From: Lineus longissimus | Lineage: Eukaryota; Nemertea; Pilidiophora; Heteronemertea; Lineidae | DNA: 64,000 bases | Assembly: GCF_910592395.1 (NCBI RefSeq) | Contig: NC_088320.1 | Coordinates: 3,286,001 to 3,350,000 of the forward strand | Direction: 5' to 3' | Translations under genes and position numbers: made by a program | Notes under the pieces: model-generated | Seen by the model: only the letters and a program-made list of their open reading frames with translations | What the model was told of the DNA's origin: nothing | The model's database searches: none | Shown: positions 23,801 to 36,600 of the stretch, piece after piece | Layout of the letters: every line of letters starts with the position of its first letter | Numbering within the stretch: position 1 is the stretch's first letter

Positions 23801-26800
23801 GAGCAGCAGACTTAGAATGAAAGGGATCAAGGAGGGTCAGTGTATCAGCCAATGCCATTACTGCTGGCATCTACCAAACAGCCAAGCAAGTGCATCAATG
23901 CCAAAACACATTCTCACCTGACAGACAAATGGCTTTTCCCCAGTATGTGACCGTAGGTGACGCTCCAGATCCGACGGACTCTTCTTTTGGATGCCACAAA
24001 ATGGACATTTACGGCTGTCTAGTTTGATCTTCTTCACAGCACCTGGTGACTTGGGTTGAGAGTAACGGAATCGTGGCTCTTCATGATCAACATTGTACAA
24101 CACAGTCGAGCTGCGACGACGCCCACTCGAGCGGCGTGGCGATCTGTCTCCACTGCTACGACGTGGAGATTGGGTCTCGGAGGGAAAGGTTTGATAAGAC
24201 CTTTCTTCATCTTTTTGGTATGGTTCGGAAACTGAAAGGAAATGAATGACAACACATTTTAACATACTTTGCTTCAAGTTTTAAAACCTCTTCCACACAA
24301 TCTTGTTTTGTTCTACTGGAGAAGAACTTTACCTATAACTACAGCAAATCCGCTCTACTACTAAGGACACCCTTGAGACAACCAAATGCTGCGAGTGTCT
24401 CGATTATTGAGCTCTAATTGAATAGAAATGACAATTTTGCCTTCAGAGAATGTGTGCTCCTGGGAGGTTCCATTGTACTCTACTGAACTGTTAGCAGTCA
24501 TCAGTTAGGCTTTTAGTGTTGGTATTACCACTTTGATAGGCAGTAGTCATAAATATCTGGTGGTATCTTTACCTGTATTCTCTTCAACCATTGCGACATC
24601 ATTGTCTTTAGTGTCCAGCTTAGAGTCAGACGACCCTCTATCTGAAGTTCGATGATGGTTTTCGACAGGTCTGGTCTTCATGTCATTCGAACCCTTTCTA
24701 GAGTCCTCTTGAAGCGGTTGATCAGAGATCGTTTCCCGACGATCAGTTACAATCTCTGTGTCATTTGACCCAGGGTTATCTGAACCAATCACAGCAGTCT
24801 CCAAATCGGCCGACAGATCACCGTCTTCCACTCCCGGCGGCTGGTCCGACACAGAAGGCTGAACAGCATCCATCACTTCCTGCTCGTTAGGCGACAATTC
24901 ATCGACTGCGTGCCGTTGTTGGTTGCCGTTGTCATGGAGACCACAGTCATCGGTGTGCGCCTGCATGCTTTCCGACGCGTTGTTGGTATTTTCATCCTCT
25001 GCAAGTAGAGGAATAGACATTTGTAAGAGATAAAGTATTTGAATTTGAATTTCTAACCCTTTATCAAAAATCTGGAAAAAAAGCTGAGTGTGTTGGCAGT
25101 AGATGTAGGTCAGCACAAATTAAGTAAAGTACATGTAGTAGGGATACATATAATGTAGTCCGTATGGATCAAAAATTGTACATAAACATTCTACCAAATT
25201 TTATACTGCTGGAATCACTCTCAAGACGCATCAGTTTTTATGTGAGAGCCGCAATATTTACCATGTGTATAAACGATGACTATCGCCACCTCAGAAACCA
25301 AGCAAAACGATGGGGTTTTGTGACACCATGGTTACATATCTGAATATTAGGCCCATGTGAGCTAACGTCGACAATCAACACCACGAGGCAAACCTACGAA
25401 TATATCACGCCACTGTCTGGGAGAAAATCAATGGATTGCCTAGTGCGTTTGTGGTGCATCAGCAACTTGCCGTGATCCGATTCAGATAGTACCTGGTGTA
25501 CCTGGTGTACAGCGTGTATGCACATAATTTATATTACCTGGACACCCACTTGTTGAGTTCATTAGACTCTGAGGAGCCCTCAGTAGTTTGTTGGAGTACA
25601 AATCATGCCATTGACACATTTAGGTCAATGCAGCCTACTTTGCAGGTGTAAGTTTGATCGAGCTCAACATGCTGGTTGAAAAAAAATTGACCTTGACCTA
25701 ATTTCCAAGGTCGCAGATGGCAAACTCTTAGCTTTCACCAACAGTTTTGTCTTTATTTGTCCTGGACACTTCAAATCTGATATGTAGACAGCTATAAACG
25801 AACCTCGTCTACCAATGGCATGATTTGTCAATGCCTATTGTCTCCCTTTAAGATTCAAATGCCCAAACTATTTTGAAGCTTGCATTAACCTCTGTAAACT
25901 ACTCACATAACTCACACTTTTCCTCCTTTAAACCTCCCCCAACCCCTCCCCCAACTGAACATGGTATAGACATGGCGAGATAAACCCAGTAGAGGGAAAA
26001 TCAATGATCTCCGAGCAGCACATTTCTGATGCACTTATCCCTCGTGATGTGGCTGTTTAATTACGAGCAGGCATCGAGCAAGAATATTATGTGCACAGCG
26101 CACACATGTTACACTGTACCTGGACGTGCTTATAACGCTGTTTACACATCCGCAGATCCAAGGATAAACAGGAAGAAATGTACAATGTATGTTGCACAGA
26201 AACAAAATGAAAAAAATAACCACACTGCCACTACAGTTTCAAATACCCATGCGCAGAATAAAAAAACTGTGTTCACCCTAAAAGCTTGACATCCTTGAAG
26301 GAACTCAAGTCGTGCATTTCTCTCGCACATTTTATAATGATATATACTTGATGTGTAATACAACACCAACTCACCCAGCTTTTGACCAGGCCTTTGCTCC
26401 GCCCAGGGGCAGATTCAGGACTTGGAAAAGAGTGCCCCTTGAGGTGTCTTCTAATCTACATGAATTTTTCACAGGATTCTCTCAGATAAATTGTTGGGAT
26501 GGAAAGGGGTTTGCCACCCGCCTGCCACCAGGAACAGGGTATATTCTCCAACTTGTCACGCAGGGGGTCCACTCAATAATCTACCATTTTATGTTTCCAA
26601 ACATTTCCTGGTTATCACGCAATAGATTTTATGAAAATCAATGGACTCCGATACGTTCTAGACATGCTGACATTTACATATTCATGGACACACAGCGCAC
26701 ATATGCTGCGTGATGCCTCAACACAGGTTGTACTTGTCCACAGGCATGAACAGAAAAATCTGATATCACCTGGGCGCGTAATGCAGGTCCAGCCATATGG

Positions 26801-29800
26801 ACTGCTCTGAATTCATGACATATTGTGTGATCAGACTTCATGAATTCTTATCTGATATGCCATTTTCAAGGTCGCCACAGAATCCTGACAATCACCCATG
26901 CCAACTGACGCTGGCTGAAATTTGCACAGTCTGAACCCGCGACTCAACTCATGAACTCGCTGCCCTGATGTTTATATTGTATGCCATTACATCATAAAAA
27001 TCAACATTTCTAACCCTTTCGCTACAGCACGGGAAAGGAGGGTGCATGCCTCCCTTATTTCAGAAAATCCACTGAAATCGACCATAACTTTGCTGGAAAT
27101 TGACATTGATAATACCAAGGTGCCGGGCCCTTTTTCACAGATGGATCGCCACCCCCTTCAATAAGTAACTTAAGATATCCACTGACCAACTGATAATGAA
27201 CAACGAAGACAGATTAATTCTCCGATTTTCGAGGAAAGACATTGTAATCTGTCAGAGAGTAGGAAGGAGAATTCGAAACCACGTATAGCGAAAATGCAAA
27301 AAAGCGCTAGAATGAGGAAAAATACAACGCGAGATAAATAGACAGACAAGCAACACCATGCTTCGGGTAAATCAATAATAGCACACGCAATGATCACAGT
27401 GCAAATCTGCAGCGCTAATCAGGACAGGGCCAAGGGGCTTTCTCAGGGTGATGAGTTCAGACTGGTAGACTTCTACATTACACCCTTTGCTTATCACAAA
27501 GGAATTTAGAACTGTAGCTATTCCAATGCAGATTGGGAGTATTGATTTTAAGACACTTTTATTTTCCACAAGTTAACATTTTTCTAGGCATGTCACATCC
27601 CATCTCCAGAGTAAGATTTAAGCCATGTCTTCCTCAAGAACACATCAAGTGATATGTTCCGTACATTTTCTGATGTATCACTATGGGTATATCTAAAGCG
27701 CCCTCTATATGAGAGCTCTGTACTAGTCATAGACATAAGGGCCAACCAGGCAGGACCTCGAGACACTCCCAGTTGCTAAGCATAGCAACAGTAGCAACAT
27801 ATCCTCCCACATAATCTCATCACGGATTAAGCTTCTCAATATACCCATGGTTTTTAAACGAATTATAAGTTCAAATGGCCAACTCTTTTTGAAACTAAGT
27901 ATAGCGACATCGCCGAAACCGTGCCAACGTGTGCGTGAACATACACCCGAGCTCGGCAATCCTGAATAAAAACTCAGACGGCAACGAGACACTCAGCCAG
28001 CCAAATCAATAACAACGTCCGTACACGCTTCGCGAACACATCGTGCGTTCTCGGCTCTAATCATTAAAACATGACCACGACAACAACGAATTGTCATCGT
28101 AGCTAGGGTTTCTGCTGTCAAATTCATGCGGACCAGTTGCAGTAGCGTGTGAGTTTCCGACAGGGATCGTCCACAGATGTTTGGATTGTTCCGCACGTCG
28201 GTAACCATGGTTACGGATAGTCCCTCATGCTCGGGAAATTGCATTTGCCGTCGAAGCATGGGCGTGGGTAATGAAGCGGTGTTGCGTTGCTGGCGTGTAA
28301 GCCCTGGCACGCTCTGGCTTAAGATGAGCGATATGGCGGGTCTGATCCAGCTTGATACAGTTAAAAGAGGGAACTACGTCGAAAGATGAGACAAGTCAAG
28401 TGAAAGCAAAGTTAGACCCTTTTTCAACAAATGCCAGTTTGGCTTAGAATGGGTAACACTTTTTTGAGGCGATCCTTAACTTTTCCAGAAAACTTTTAAT
28501 GGAAAGGATAACAAAATGTTACAGGATTGATTTTTCGATAACCTTAATCAATCTCCAGCAACGACCATATCAAGGACAGAAAGTGCCCAAAAAAGGCAAG
28601 AATTGGCAAATCTCGATGACCTCTCAATCCAGACATTTCTCATCCTGAAGCTCAGGACAACACTCGAGTGTGCGACTGACTCACAATTTTCGAGGATGGA
28701 TGTTTCTGTGTCCTGATAAATTGTAGTTTCAGGCTTCTCATCCTGTACCACGCAGGGTTAACCGAGACATGGTGCCATAGAGAGAGTAGGAATTTGCATG
28801 TTGGCGGCCCGCCATTCTACATTGGATAAGGCAGACTAGAGCACCAGTGTATGCACGGCCAGCCAGCTATAAACGCCCAATCATTACTTCACCCAGTTCA
28901 CGTTCATGTTCGCTGGGAAAGCGTACACCAGAACGACTGTGCCATGCTCGGGGCCAAATGAAATAGATGTTTGTTTAACGCTAGGCAAAAACTGTTGTCG
29001 TCTGGATTTGAAATTTGCTCAGTTGATGAGCACGCAACACGATTTAAAATATGCGCTGAAATGTACTACAATCATTAAATTTTATCAAGGTAAAACAGGA
29101 TTGAACAGTTTGGTTTTGAACAGCAAATTACTTATAAATTCATCACGTGACCGATACATTTATTTGTGTAGGTCTCCATGGTAATTTAACGGGTGGCTAT
29201 GTGAGTGCTCGGCATACGCTGACAATTAATTGTCATTGTCCTAATGACTGTGCAATGCGTGATTATGTGTCCAGGCCTCTGTGTATTCATTGTTGTGTAC
29301 TCAGCATTGTCAGGCCAGGACAGGCCATTGTGGGGGACAACGTGTCCCATTTATTTAGGCCTACAAATTCAGCAGTTCAAAATTTTTCTGATTTTACGGT
29401 CAGGCATACTCAGGAATTGTCGAAATCAAACTTGTTCAACTTTGAACTACATTGCAGATACATATACATAAGAGCGCTTCTGTCTTTCAATTGATAAAGT
29501 CATCAAACTGCGATATCACACGTGAAACCAATGATTGACTTCACTTGGCCTGACATCGCTGAACTGCGTGATTGTGTAGGCCTAGTATTGTGTTCTCAGG
29601 TCTGAAGCACAGCGTGTTGGTCTGTTGGTCATTCTACGAACCACAACAGGTGGTATGTAGGAAAATTTTCAGGAACCACAGCTTCTCCTTTGCTCAGTCT
29701 TAAAGAGGGACAGTAGGCTGGAGCTGGGGGCCTAATTGGTCATCTGCACTATGTTTTCAATTCATTCCTCATTCAAACATGAATAGTTTCCTCACGCTGT

Positions 29801-32797
29801 TGGATGGGAGAGACCCCTTTGACAATTTCGTGTAACTTCATCTGCCCCACCTGGCACCTGCTTGCTTCCCTTTTTAAGTTAAAAGGGAAATTTTACCTTG
29901 GCGAATGGTCATTAAAAGGCAATGTTTACAACTGAACCTGAATTCAAGTGATTCAACTATGACACTTAAGAATGTAAAGAACTCGCTCCAAGTGATGACC
30001 CATATTGCATCTATTACTAGACCACCGAAAAACAGAGCCATCTCATGATCTTCTGACCCACAATTGCACCACCACCACCACTTTTAATGTCTGACAGTGA
30101 CACATAGCCGAGTAGCACTGTCCGTTCAAGAGCACTAATCTGAATTCAATACCCGGTACTGTTATAAGTCACGGCTTTTGAAACAGAGCACACCAACATT
30201 GTCCCTTTAAGAGCAATAATGCGAGTTCCCATCATGACTGCCGAACATGAAGAACGCTACTACCGAACATGAAGAACGCTACTACCATGGCGACGGACTG
30301 CTGTGACCACGGTGAAATAGATTGCATCAGGATGCTTCAATCTGCCTGTACTGTGTGATGCTGAATATTACAAAAAGAAGAAACTATGAAACAGCTAAAG
30401 CGTTGAGTCTTTGTGACCTTGGGCAAGACACTTCATAAAAACGCATTACCGTATAGAAGATTTACAGTATTGCTGGTCGTCAGATATTTGCACAGTTCCT
30501 GAGTCACCAAAATTACTGAGAACCATCTATGCCCATAGGACCACAGGTTTGTGCATGGCGGAATCTGCAAGTGTACACTAACATTCTACAGACTGATTAT
30601 GCACATGTTTGAATGGATGTCTATGGAACTCTGTCATTATCATCTCGAGCGACTCCTCTGGAATAAGTTGCGACTTTGGAAAAAACGCATCTGGGACAAG
30701 TACCACTGGAATGAAACGGGTCAACGAACATTGATCAATATTCACAGCCCACGAAAAAAACTATCTACATAGACGTTTGCACCCTATGGACAAATCTATG
30801 ATGAAAGAGTAGCTGAAACAAAACGCTTAGATTCAATAATACGAAGAAATCGGAATCTGACATACCTGACATCATAGCCGGAGTAGAATCGCTTCCAAGA
30901 AGCGCAAAATTTGTAGTATGACACACGGCACGTACACCGCTCCAGCCTTGGCAAACTAAACACTCAACGCCCAATGCTGAAGTAAGCTGATTTCTACAGC
31001 GAGCACCTAGATATGCCCAGCACACGTGCTAACAACCGAGCTGGGTGATCATACCCACAGCATTGACGCAGAGCTTCCCCTATACCAGCATGTATAAGGT
31101 GCACTGGTGTATAAACATAGAGCTATTCATGGGAATTAGGACGCAAGTTTTAGTGGGCTGTTCAAAGCACCCAACACACTCCCTTGCTTTGGGTTAATTA
31201 CCTGGTGTTAGGCAATTCGGTTTGGTTACACGCACTCGGCACGATATAACTCATAAGTTATGGAATATAGTATGCGGATACATACCACACGTGACTCGTT
31301 GTTATGAAATACACGTGAAAATTGTGAACGAGTGTAAATATTGATTGCTTGACATTTTTTCCCAGAAGGCAACAGGACGAACATTTCAATTTTCTTTAAA
31401 GGCCTACATGGCAAATTAACTAGAGGGGTTCTCTAGATGTCATGCAAAGAGGCTTTTAAAATGATCTCAAGTGCTACAACTGCAATCATTTTAAACAGTC
31501 TTTGAGATTCAGCAGGATGATTGAAAGAGATGCACCAAGACCACCAGACTGAATAAGGCCTGCCATCAGAGGGGGGATACGCTATTGATCTGATGGCGAG
31601 TATGCTCTGGTCTGATCATGCATCGCACGGCTGGCAACCAAGTGCACACATATCCAGTGGGAATCCAGCCAGAAACAATTTGGCATGAACTACATGCATT
31701 GTATTATACTCTCATGTCCATAAACAAAAACCACACAAATAATATGTGTGATTGTAGGCCGCATGTAGGTTAGACAGTGCAGAACGCAGGGCATGATCTG
31801 ACATCAAACTGCTGTTCATATCTGCCATCCCTATGTTCCCAGGGTTCGGCTCTGTTTCCCACAATACAATCAAGGACCAAAACCTTGTGCAAGACCAAAT
31901 TTATGGTTAGTAAAGAGGTATCTGCTACAAAAAATGAGTCATGATGTTGCGCCTTGGTTACAGACAGAGGCTCATCTATATCAAGTCTCAGTTTGGGTGA
32001 GGGTCAGGGCCAGGGTTAAAAATCAGGAATAAGAGAGAGCTGGTAAGGGTTTGAGAAGAGGTACTGTCATGGTCAGCTTTTTTCATCATGCTCGTGCCCC
32101 AGAACATAGTCAATGAGTGAAAAGTTGTTGAAAATGTTTTTTTGCAGACCGAAACTCATCTGGGGGGAAATCGGACCCGGACAATTGGCTAATATAGGAC
32201 CTAGGGAATAAAGAGGCCAGAAAAAGTAGAATCCTCTTTATATAGAGGGTACATAGAACCAGGGGAACATTTCTTCAGTTCATTTTATCAAGGGGGAGTG
32301 GGGGGGGGGGGCAAGTTACATCCATCATGTCCCTGGTCACCAGGGAATAAAAAGAATGACGCACAATTTTATATGAATCGCTAAACATGTCTAGCTTCAC
32401 TTCATCAGTTAGGTTTGGCAGTGTTCGTCACCAAAAAATGCAGCTAGACCAGGCAGGGTTAATAACGATAACTTTATTATGACAGTGTTGGCACCCCATA
32501 GAAATTGATAAAAAGTTTAAAATTCACTTTCTCACAAAACCACAAGAGCTGTTATTCACAAATTTAATAACTTTTGATATGTCGAATCAATGCCAAACCA
32601 CCACAAGGTTAAAAAATGCCTAATTTTGGAGAATAAAGCGAAAATGCAAAAGATGTCTGCATCAGCTGGTAATTAGGTCACGTGCCTTCATGACAGGCTC
32701 CGAATCACGCCCAATTTTCAACCAAAACATTCAACTTCAAACCAATCATCTGCTTACCCACGATGTGCTGTGGTCTGTGCTGCTTCCTTCTTGACAT
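17852..32797 (-). CDS. Large C2H2 zinc-finger transcription factor with NuRD-recruitment motif
   Basis: Eight exons join in frame into 1,923 residues: 32797-32758, 24998-24573, 24231-23918, 23758-22751, 22630-19107, 18818-18670, 18339-18256, 18078-17852. Exon 1 encodes MSRRKQHRPQHIV, the motif by which SALL, FOG, BCL11 and ZNF423 proteins bind RBBP4 and recruit the NuRD corepressor. Eleven C2H2 fingers follow in groups: two at about 230-281, two at 566-617, two at 1111-1164, two at 1280-1330, one near 1797-1818, and two near 1823-1875, plus a C-terminal Cys-rich finger-like end. Long disordered Ser/Pro/Asp-rich linkers separate them, with sumoylation-type sites IKTEPED and IKLEPID. The finger layout matches none of the named NuRD-motif families, so I give no symbol. 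Role: nuclear DNA-binding repressor, by inference. It diverges from DARS1. Confidence 0.8.
24342..24475. mobile_element. Decayed TA-type MITE in zinc-finger gene intron 2
   Basis: The left end, CAGCAAATCCGCTCTACTAC then TAAGGACACCC, and the right end, TGGGAGGTTCCATTG, match the termini of the element at 2063-2240 imperfectly. TA lies outside each end (24340-24341 and 24476-24477). It is 134 bp long with no coding capacity. Confidence 0.5.
24999..32757 (-). other. 7.8-kb intron 1 of the zinc-finger gene
   Basis: It runs between the 40-base MSRRKQ exon and the second coding exon. I found no other coding exon on either strand. It contains a direct repeat of a 23-base unit (CCGAACATGAAGAACGCTAC plus three bases) twice at about 30240-30286, a loosely duplicated block near 30105-30225, a degenerate GGGTTA/GGGTCA run at about 31994-32018, and a run of 12 G at 32300-32311. 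An intron of this size at the 5' end of a transcription-factor gene is a likely place for enhancers, but I cannot point to any. Confidence 0.5.
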
Positions 32798-33641
32798 GGC
32801 TGAAGCGTCCACAACTGTTTTAGCGTTTCATTTCGGCATTTTCTAGCTTTCGATCGAAATTATCGGCAACAAACTGTTGCATGCTTATTTTATGGGAATT
32901 TTCATAGGAAGTGACATGCTAATTTAATTGCTTTGAGCTTGCGCAGTACACGTCCACGAGTCATTGCAAATTGGACTAAGTTAGAAATTTTCCCCAACGT
33001 TGGCACAGGGTAGCCGCCAGCAACAATTAAAGCTGACTGGTACGTTTCATGCTGATAAAATGGCCAGTTCAAACCAATGTGTCAGTGCTGGGATATGAGC
33101 ACACGCACCATCCCAGGGATTCTTCACTCTTTCTCTGAGGGAGGTTTAGCCAGAGTAAACCCTCCTGCTCTCTCTCACCAACTCAAGATTTTGATTGCAT
33201 GGAAAATGTACAGCAGAGATTTATTTCGTCAAATATGATGTAGGCCTACCACAGGGATTTGAGGGTGGAGACAAGGTCCACCCTGCAGTCGGTGTCGTTG
33301 GTGTCGTTGGCGCTGGCTATGCTGTCGATGATACACGATCACGCCCGATACTCCCAAGCATCGGCTTTTTCTGTCAGTGACCGCGCAGTTAGTTGGGATC
33401 CCCGAGTATCTCCGATCACCTCCGATTGATGGGGGTGTATTATGAACTCGTTCCCATCTGTCCTGAACAAATAAAGTACGGTTCAGCTTTAAATTTTGCC
33501 CGACCGGGAATTTCCAGAATTCTTCTGACGTCATTATGATATTTTCTTGGCATTCAGAAACATCCACCAAAGCGCAAACATTTCTGCTCTATCTTGCTGG
33601 AGAAATCTCTTCTAAATCCTTCCTTTTTTCAAAAACTGAAG
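32798..33641. promoter_or_regulatory. Divergent promoter region of the zinc-finger gene and DARS1
   Basis: There are 844 bases between the two start codons, which point away from each other. No repeats or coding exons are visible. It contains CCAAT-type sequence on the minus strand (ATTGG at about 32971) but no convincing TATA box. It should carry both transcription starts and possibly shared control elements. Confidence 0.5.
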
Positions 33642-36600
33642 ATGGAAGGAGATAATCAGGCTGCGGAACAATTAATAGGGTAAGTAATGAAGTCATTGGT
33701 TACAGTAACTGTGAAAAACCTGTCTTTGGCTTAGAGAGATCAAGGTTTCAATCAATTGTAACCGAACCGGCATTTTCCAGCATAGGGCATAGGCCTACCG
33801 AATAGGCTAGGCCTCAACAGATTTCATCATGCATACAAGCACATCCATTCATCTATTCACATCCATTCACACCAGTTATCCTTATCGTGGCAAGGGCATG
33901 GCTGTGCCTGTTCATAATACATTATAATCTTGCATGCTTGATATTCTCATCGCATTGCCTGTTCAGATAGCTTAGCTATGGCTCGCCTATGATGGGACTG
34001 GGAGTGGGAGGCTTTCAGTTTCATGAGGCTTGCGTCATCTATTTCGCATTTTGTTTGAGTTCAACTCTTGTACTACCAGTCCAGGGCTTGTACTAATCTA
34101 CAAAATAGACTGAAAAATAGACAAGTCAGGAGGTACTCGGGTGCTCTAGTCTAGCTGGGCTGAGGTCTGCTTTTCCAGCCTGTTTACTCTAAGGTCCAGC
34201 TGAGGCAATTTCAAAGTCGGCACACATGTGATCAGAGTAATGATGTATGTGAACAAACCAGAGCAGAACAATTTTGTACTTCCCACTGTGGCGATCGATG
34301 AATAATAGCCTTTTTGAACTTGGAAAGTAAATGAAAGTGAAAATAGAATGCAATATAGTATTCTCGGATTCTGCCTCTGATCACGGGCCCCTGAAGCTTA
34401 GTTAGCGGGATTATCGGACTAAACGATGGGATGAGCCAGGAAAGTACTATGATGTTTTCTGTTATTTTCTATAGGCCTGATGGAAAGCCCATCTCTAAAG
34501 GTGCCCTCAAAAAACTACAGAAGAAACAGGAAAAGGCTGCCAAGAAATCAGTCCATATGGAAAAAGACGTAAGAATAAGATACTTTTAGATATAACACGA
34601 CTCAACCTGTCGACAAGACGGGAAGTTCAGAAAATCAACTGAAGTTTTTTTGGTGACATGTGACTGGTTTTGCAAATAAAGGTCACATTAGTGGCGTGAT
34701 TATTTTCATTTTGAGGAATGAACACATTTGGTAAAATATTGAGCCTGATATGATTGAGTTTGTGTCTAATGATTTCAGGGTAAAATACCCGCTCAAGAGG
34801 ATGCAGGACCAACAGCGGATGTCTCCAAAGACCGCTATGGCAAGATGCCATTGATCCAATCCAAGGAGAAGTATGACCGCGAGTTGCTGCCGATTAACTC
34901 ATTGACTCTTGAGAAAGCGGACCAAAAAGTATGGGCGAGAGGGCGGTTGCACACCAGCAGAGCAACAGGTAATTGTCAGGGATCCTGGGGGAGGGGGGGG
35001 GGAGGTCAGTGTAACATGAGTTAAGTTCAGTCTTTGCAAGGAGATGTGATTTTACTCTGAGCTTAGTCACTGGCAGAGCCACAGGTAATGATCTACTTGT
35101 ACTTTTACTTCAAAGTGGCAAAGTAATCAAATGGGTATCATCCCTCCGGCATGGCATGAGGCATTTCATCTGTACAATAATCTAGTATTTGTCCCTCCCT
35201 GTTAGAGCTGTGATTGACCAGCCAAGGCATAATTGATCATATTTTTTTGTTTCAGGCAAGCAGTGTTTTATTGTTCTCCGAATGCAGCAGTTCAGTATTC
35301 AAGGTGTGATAGCAGTGAGTGCAACCATTAGTAAACAAATGGTCAAGTTCACAAGCAGGTGAGTTAATGAGTTGTGTGGGGTGGGGTGGGTTGGGTTTGG
35401 TTTTCGAAGGTGGGCAGGACGGGTAGATGCTGCCGTTCAGTATTCAAGGAGTAATAGCAGTGAGTTCAATGATTAAGATCAGGGGATCAGTAGAGCCTGT
35501 CATTTAAATCGCTCAAAATGCAGGAGCCTTGGATTAATAGGGAGACACATTCTGATTGACAGAATTAGATTATATGAAAAGTTTCGGTAACTTTTATCTC
35601 TTCCAGTATAAACAAGGAGTCTATCATCGATGTTTGTGGTGTTTTGAAAACAGTGCCTAAGAAGGTGGAGAGTTGTTCACAGCAGGACGTAGAGCTCCAC
35701 CTGCAGGAGGTTTGGGTAGTTAGCGAGGCGGCGCCGATGTTGCCGCTTCAGATTGAAGATGCCATGCGATCAGAGGAGGACGAGACGGTAAGTTGGGGTG
35801 TACCGGACAGTGAGAAGTGCAGCGGCACAGAGTCAGACTTGTTTTCGGTAAAGTGCTTTGAGACAGTACAGTTGTACAGCATGAAGCGCTATACAAGAAG
35901 TTACATTTTCAGATCATTTTATTTGGAATTTTAACTTCTGATTCTTTCTTTCCAGGGTCTAGCAAAAGCGAGCCAGGATACCCGTCTTGACCACCGAATC
36001 ATAGATCTGAGAACAGCGACCAATCAGGCAATATTTCGGGTCGAAGCTGCAGCGTGTCATCTGTTTAGGAAGTATCTTACGGAAAAAGGTTTCGTTGAAA
36101 TTCACACTCCAAAGATGATCTCTGGTAAGAACAGTAGAAACTCCCTTAGTGGAAACCTTAGTTAGCAGGATCACAGGTCTCCCTATGCTTTATCTCTGGT
36201 ACGATCAATGAAATTTGACCTCTGTAATCCGGACACCTGTGTGTCAAGGACAGCATTGGGAGCTTTCTTCTACTGGACTGAATGGTTGCATAAGGTGATA
36301 AATGGATCAATTATTTTTGTCTTGGAAGTGGTGAGGGGCAAGCTGCAAAGGTTCAATTTCAAATACAGTGGAACCCCGGTCGGCGACCACCTCAGTAACG
36401 CGACCACCCCGCGAACACGACCAAAATTCTCCGGTCCCGAATGGTTTTCTCTCTAATTCCCATTAACTGGCCCTCGCTAACACGACCACCCCGGTACCCA
36501 GACCGCGACCACCAGCTTGGTCGGTCCCAAACTGCAAATTAACCCCGCTAACGCGACCATGAGGCCTAATTGCCGTAATCAACCATGACTGCATGGTATC

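Noticed and set aside
27993-28310. 105-residue minus-strand frame in the zinc-finger gene intron, considered as a first exon
   Set aside because: No family match; the MSRRKQ exon at 32797-32758 gives a recognised N-terminus and the correct phase.
30240-30290. Two-unit 23-base tandem repeat considered as a CRISPR or satellite seed
   Set aside because: There are only two adjacent units without spacers, in an animal intron.
34993-35002. Runs of G here and at 32300-32311 as functional quadruplexes
   Set aside because: They are simple homopolymer runs inside introns with no supporting context.
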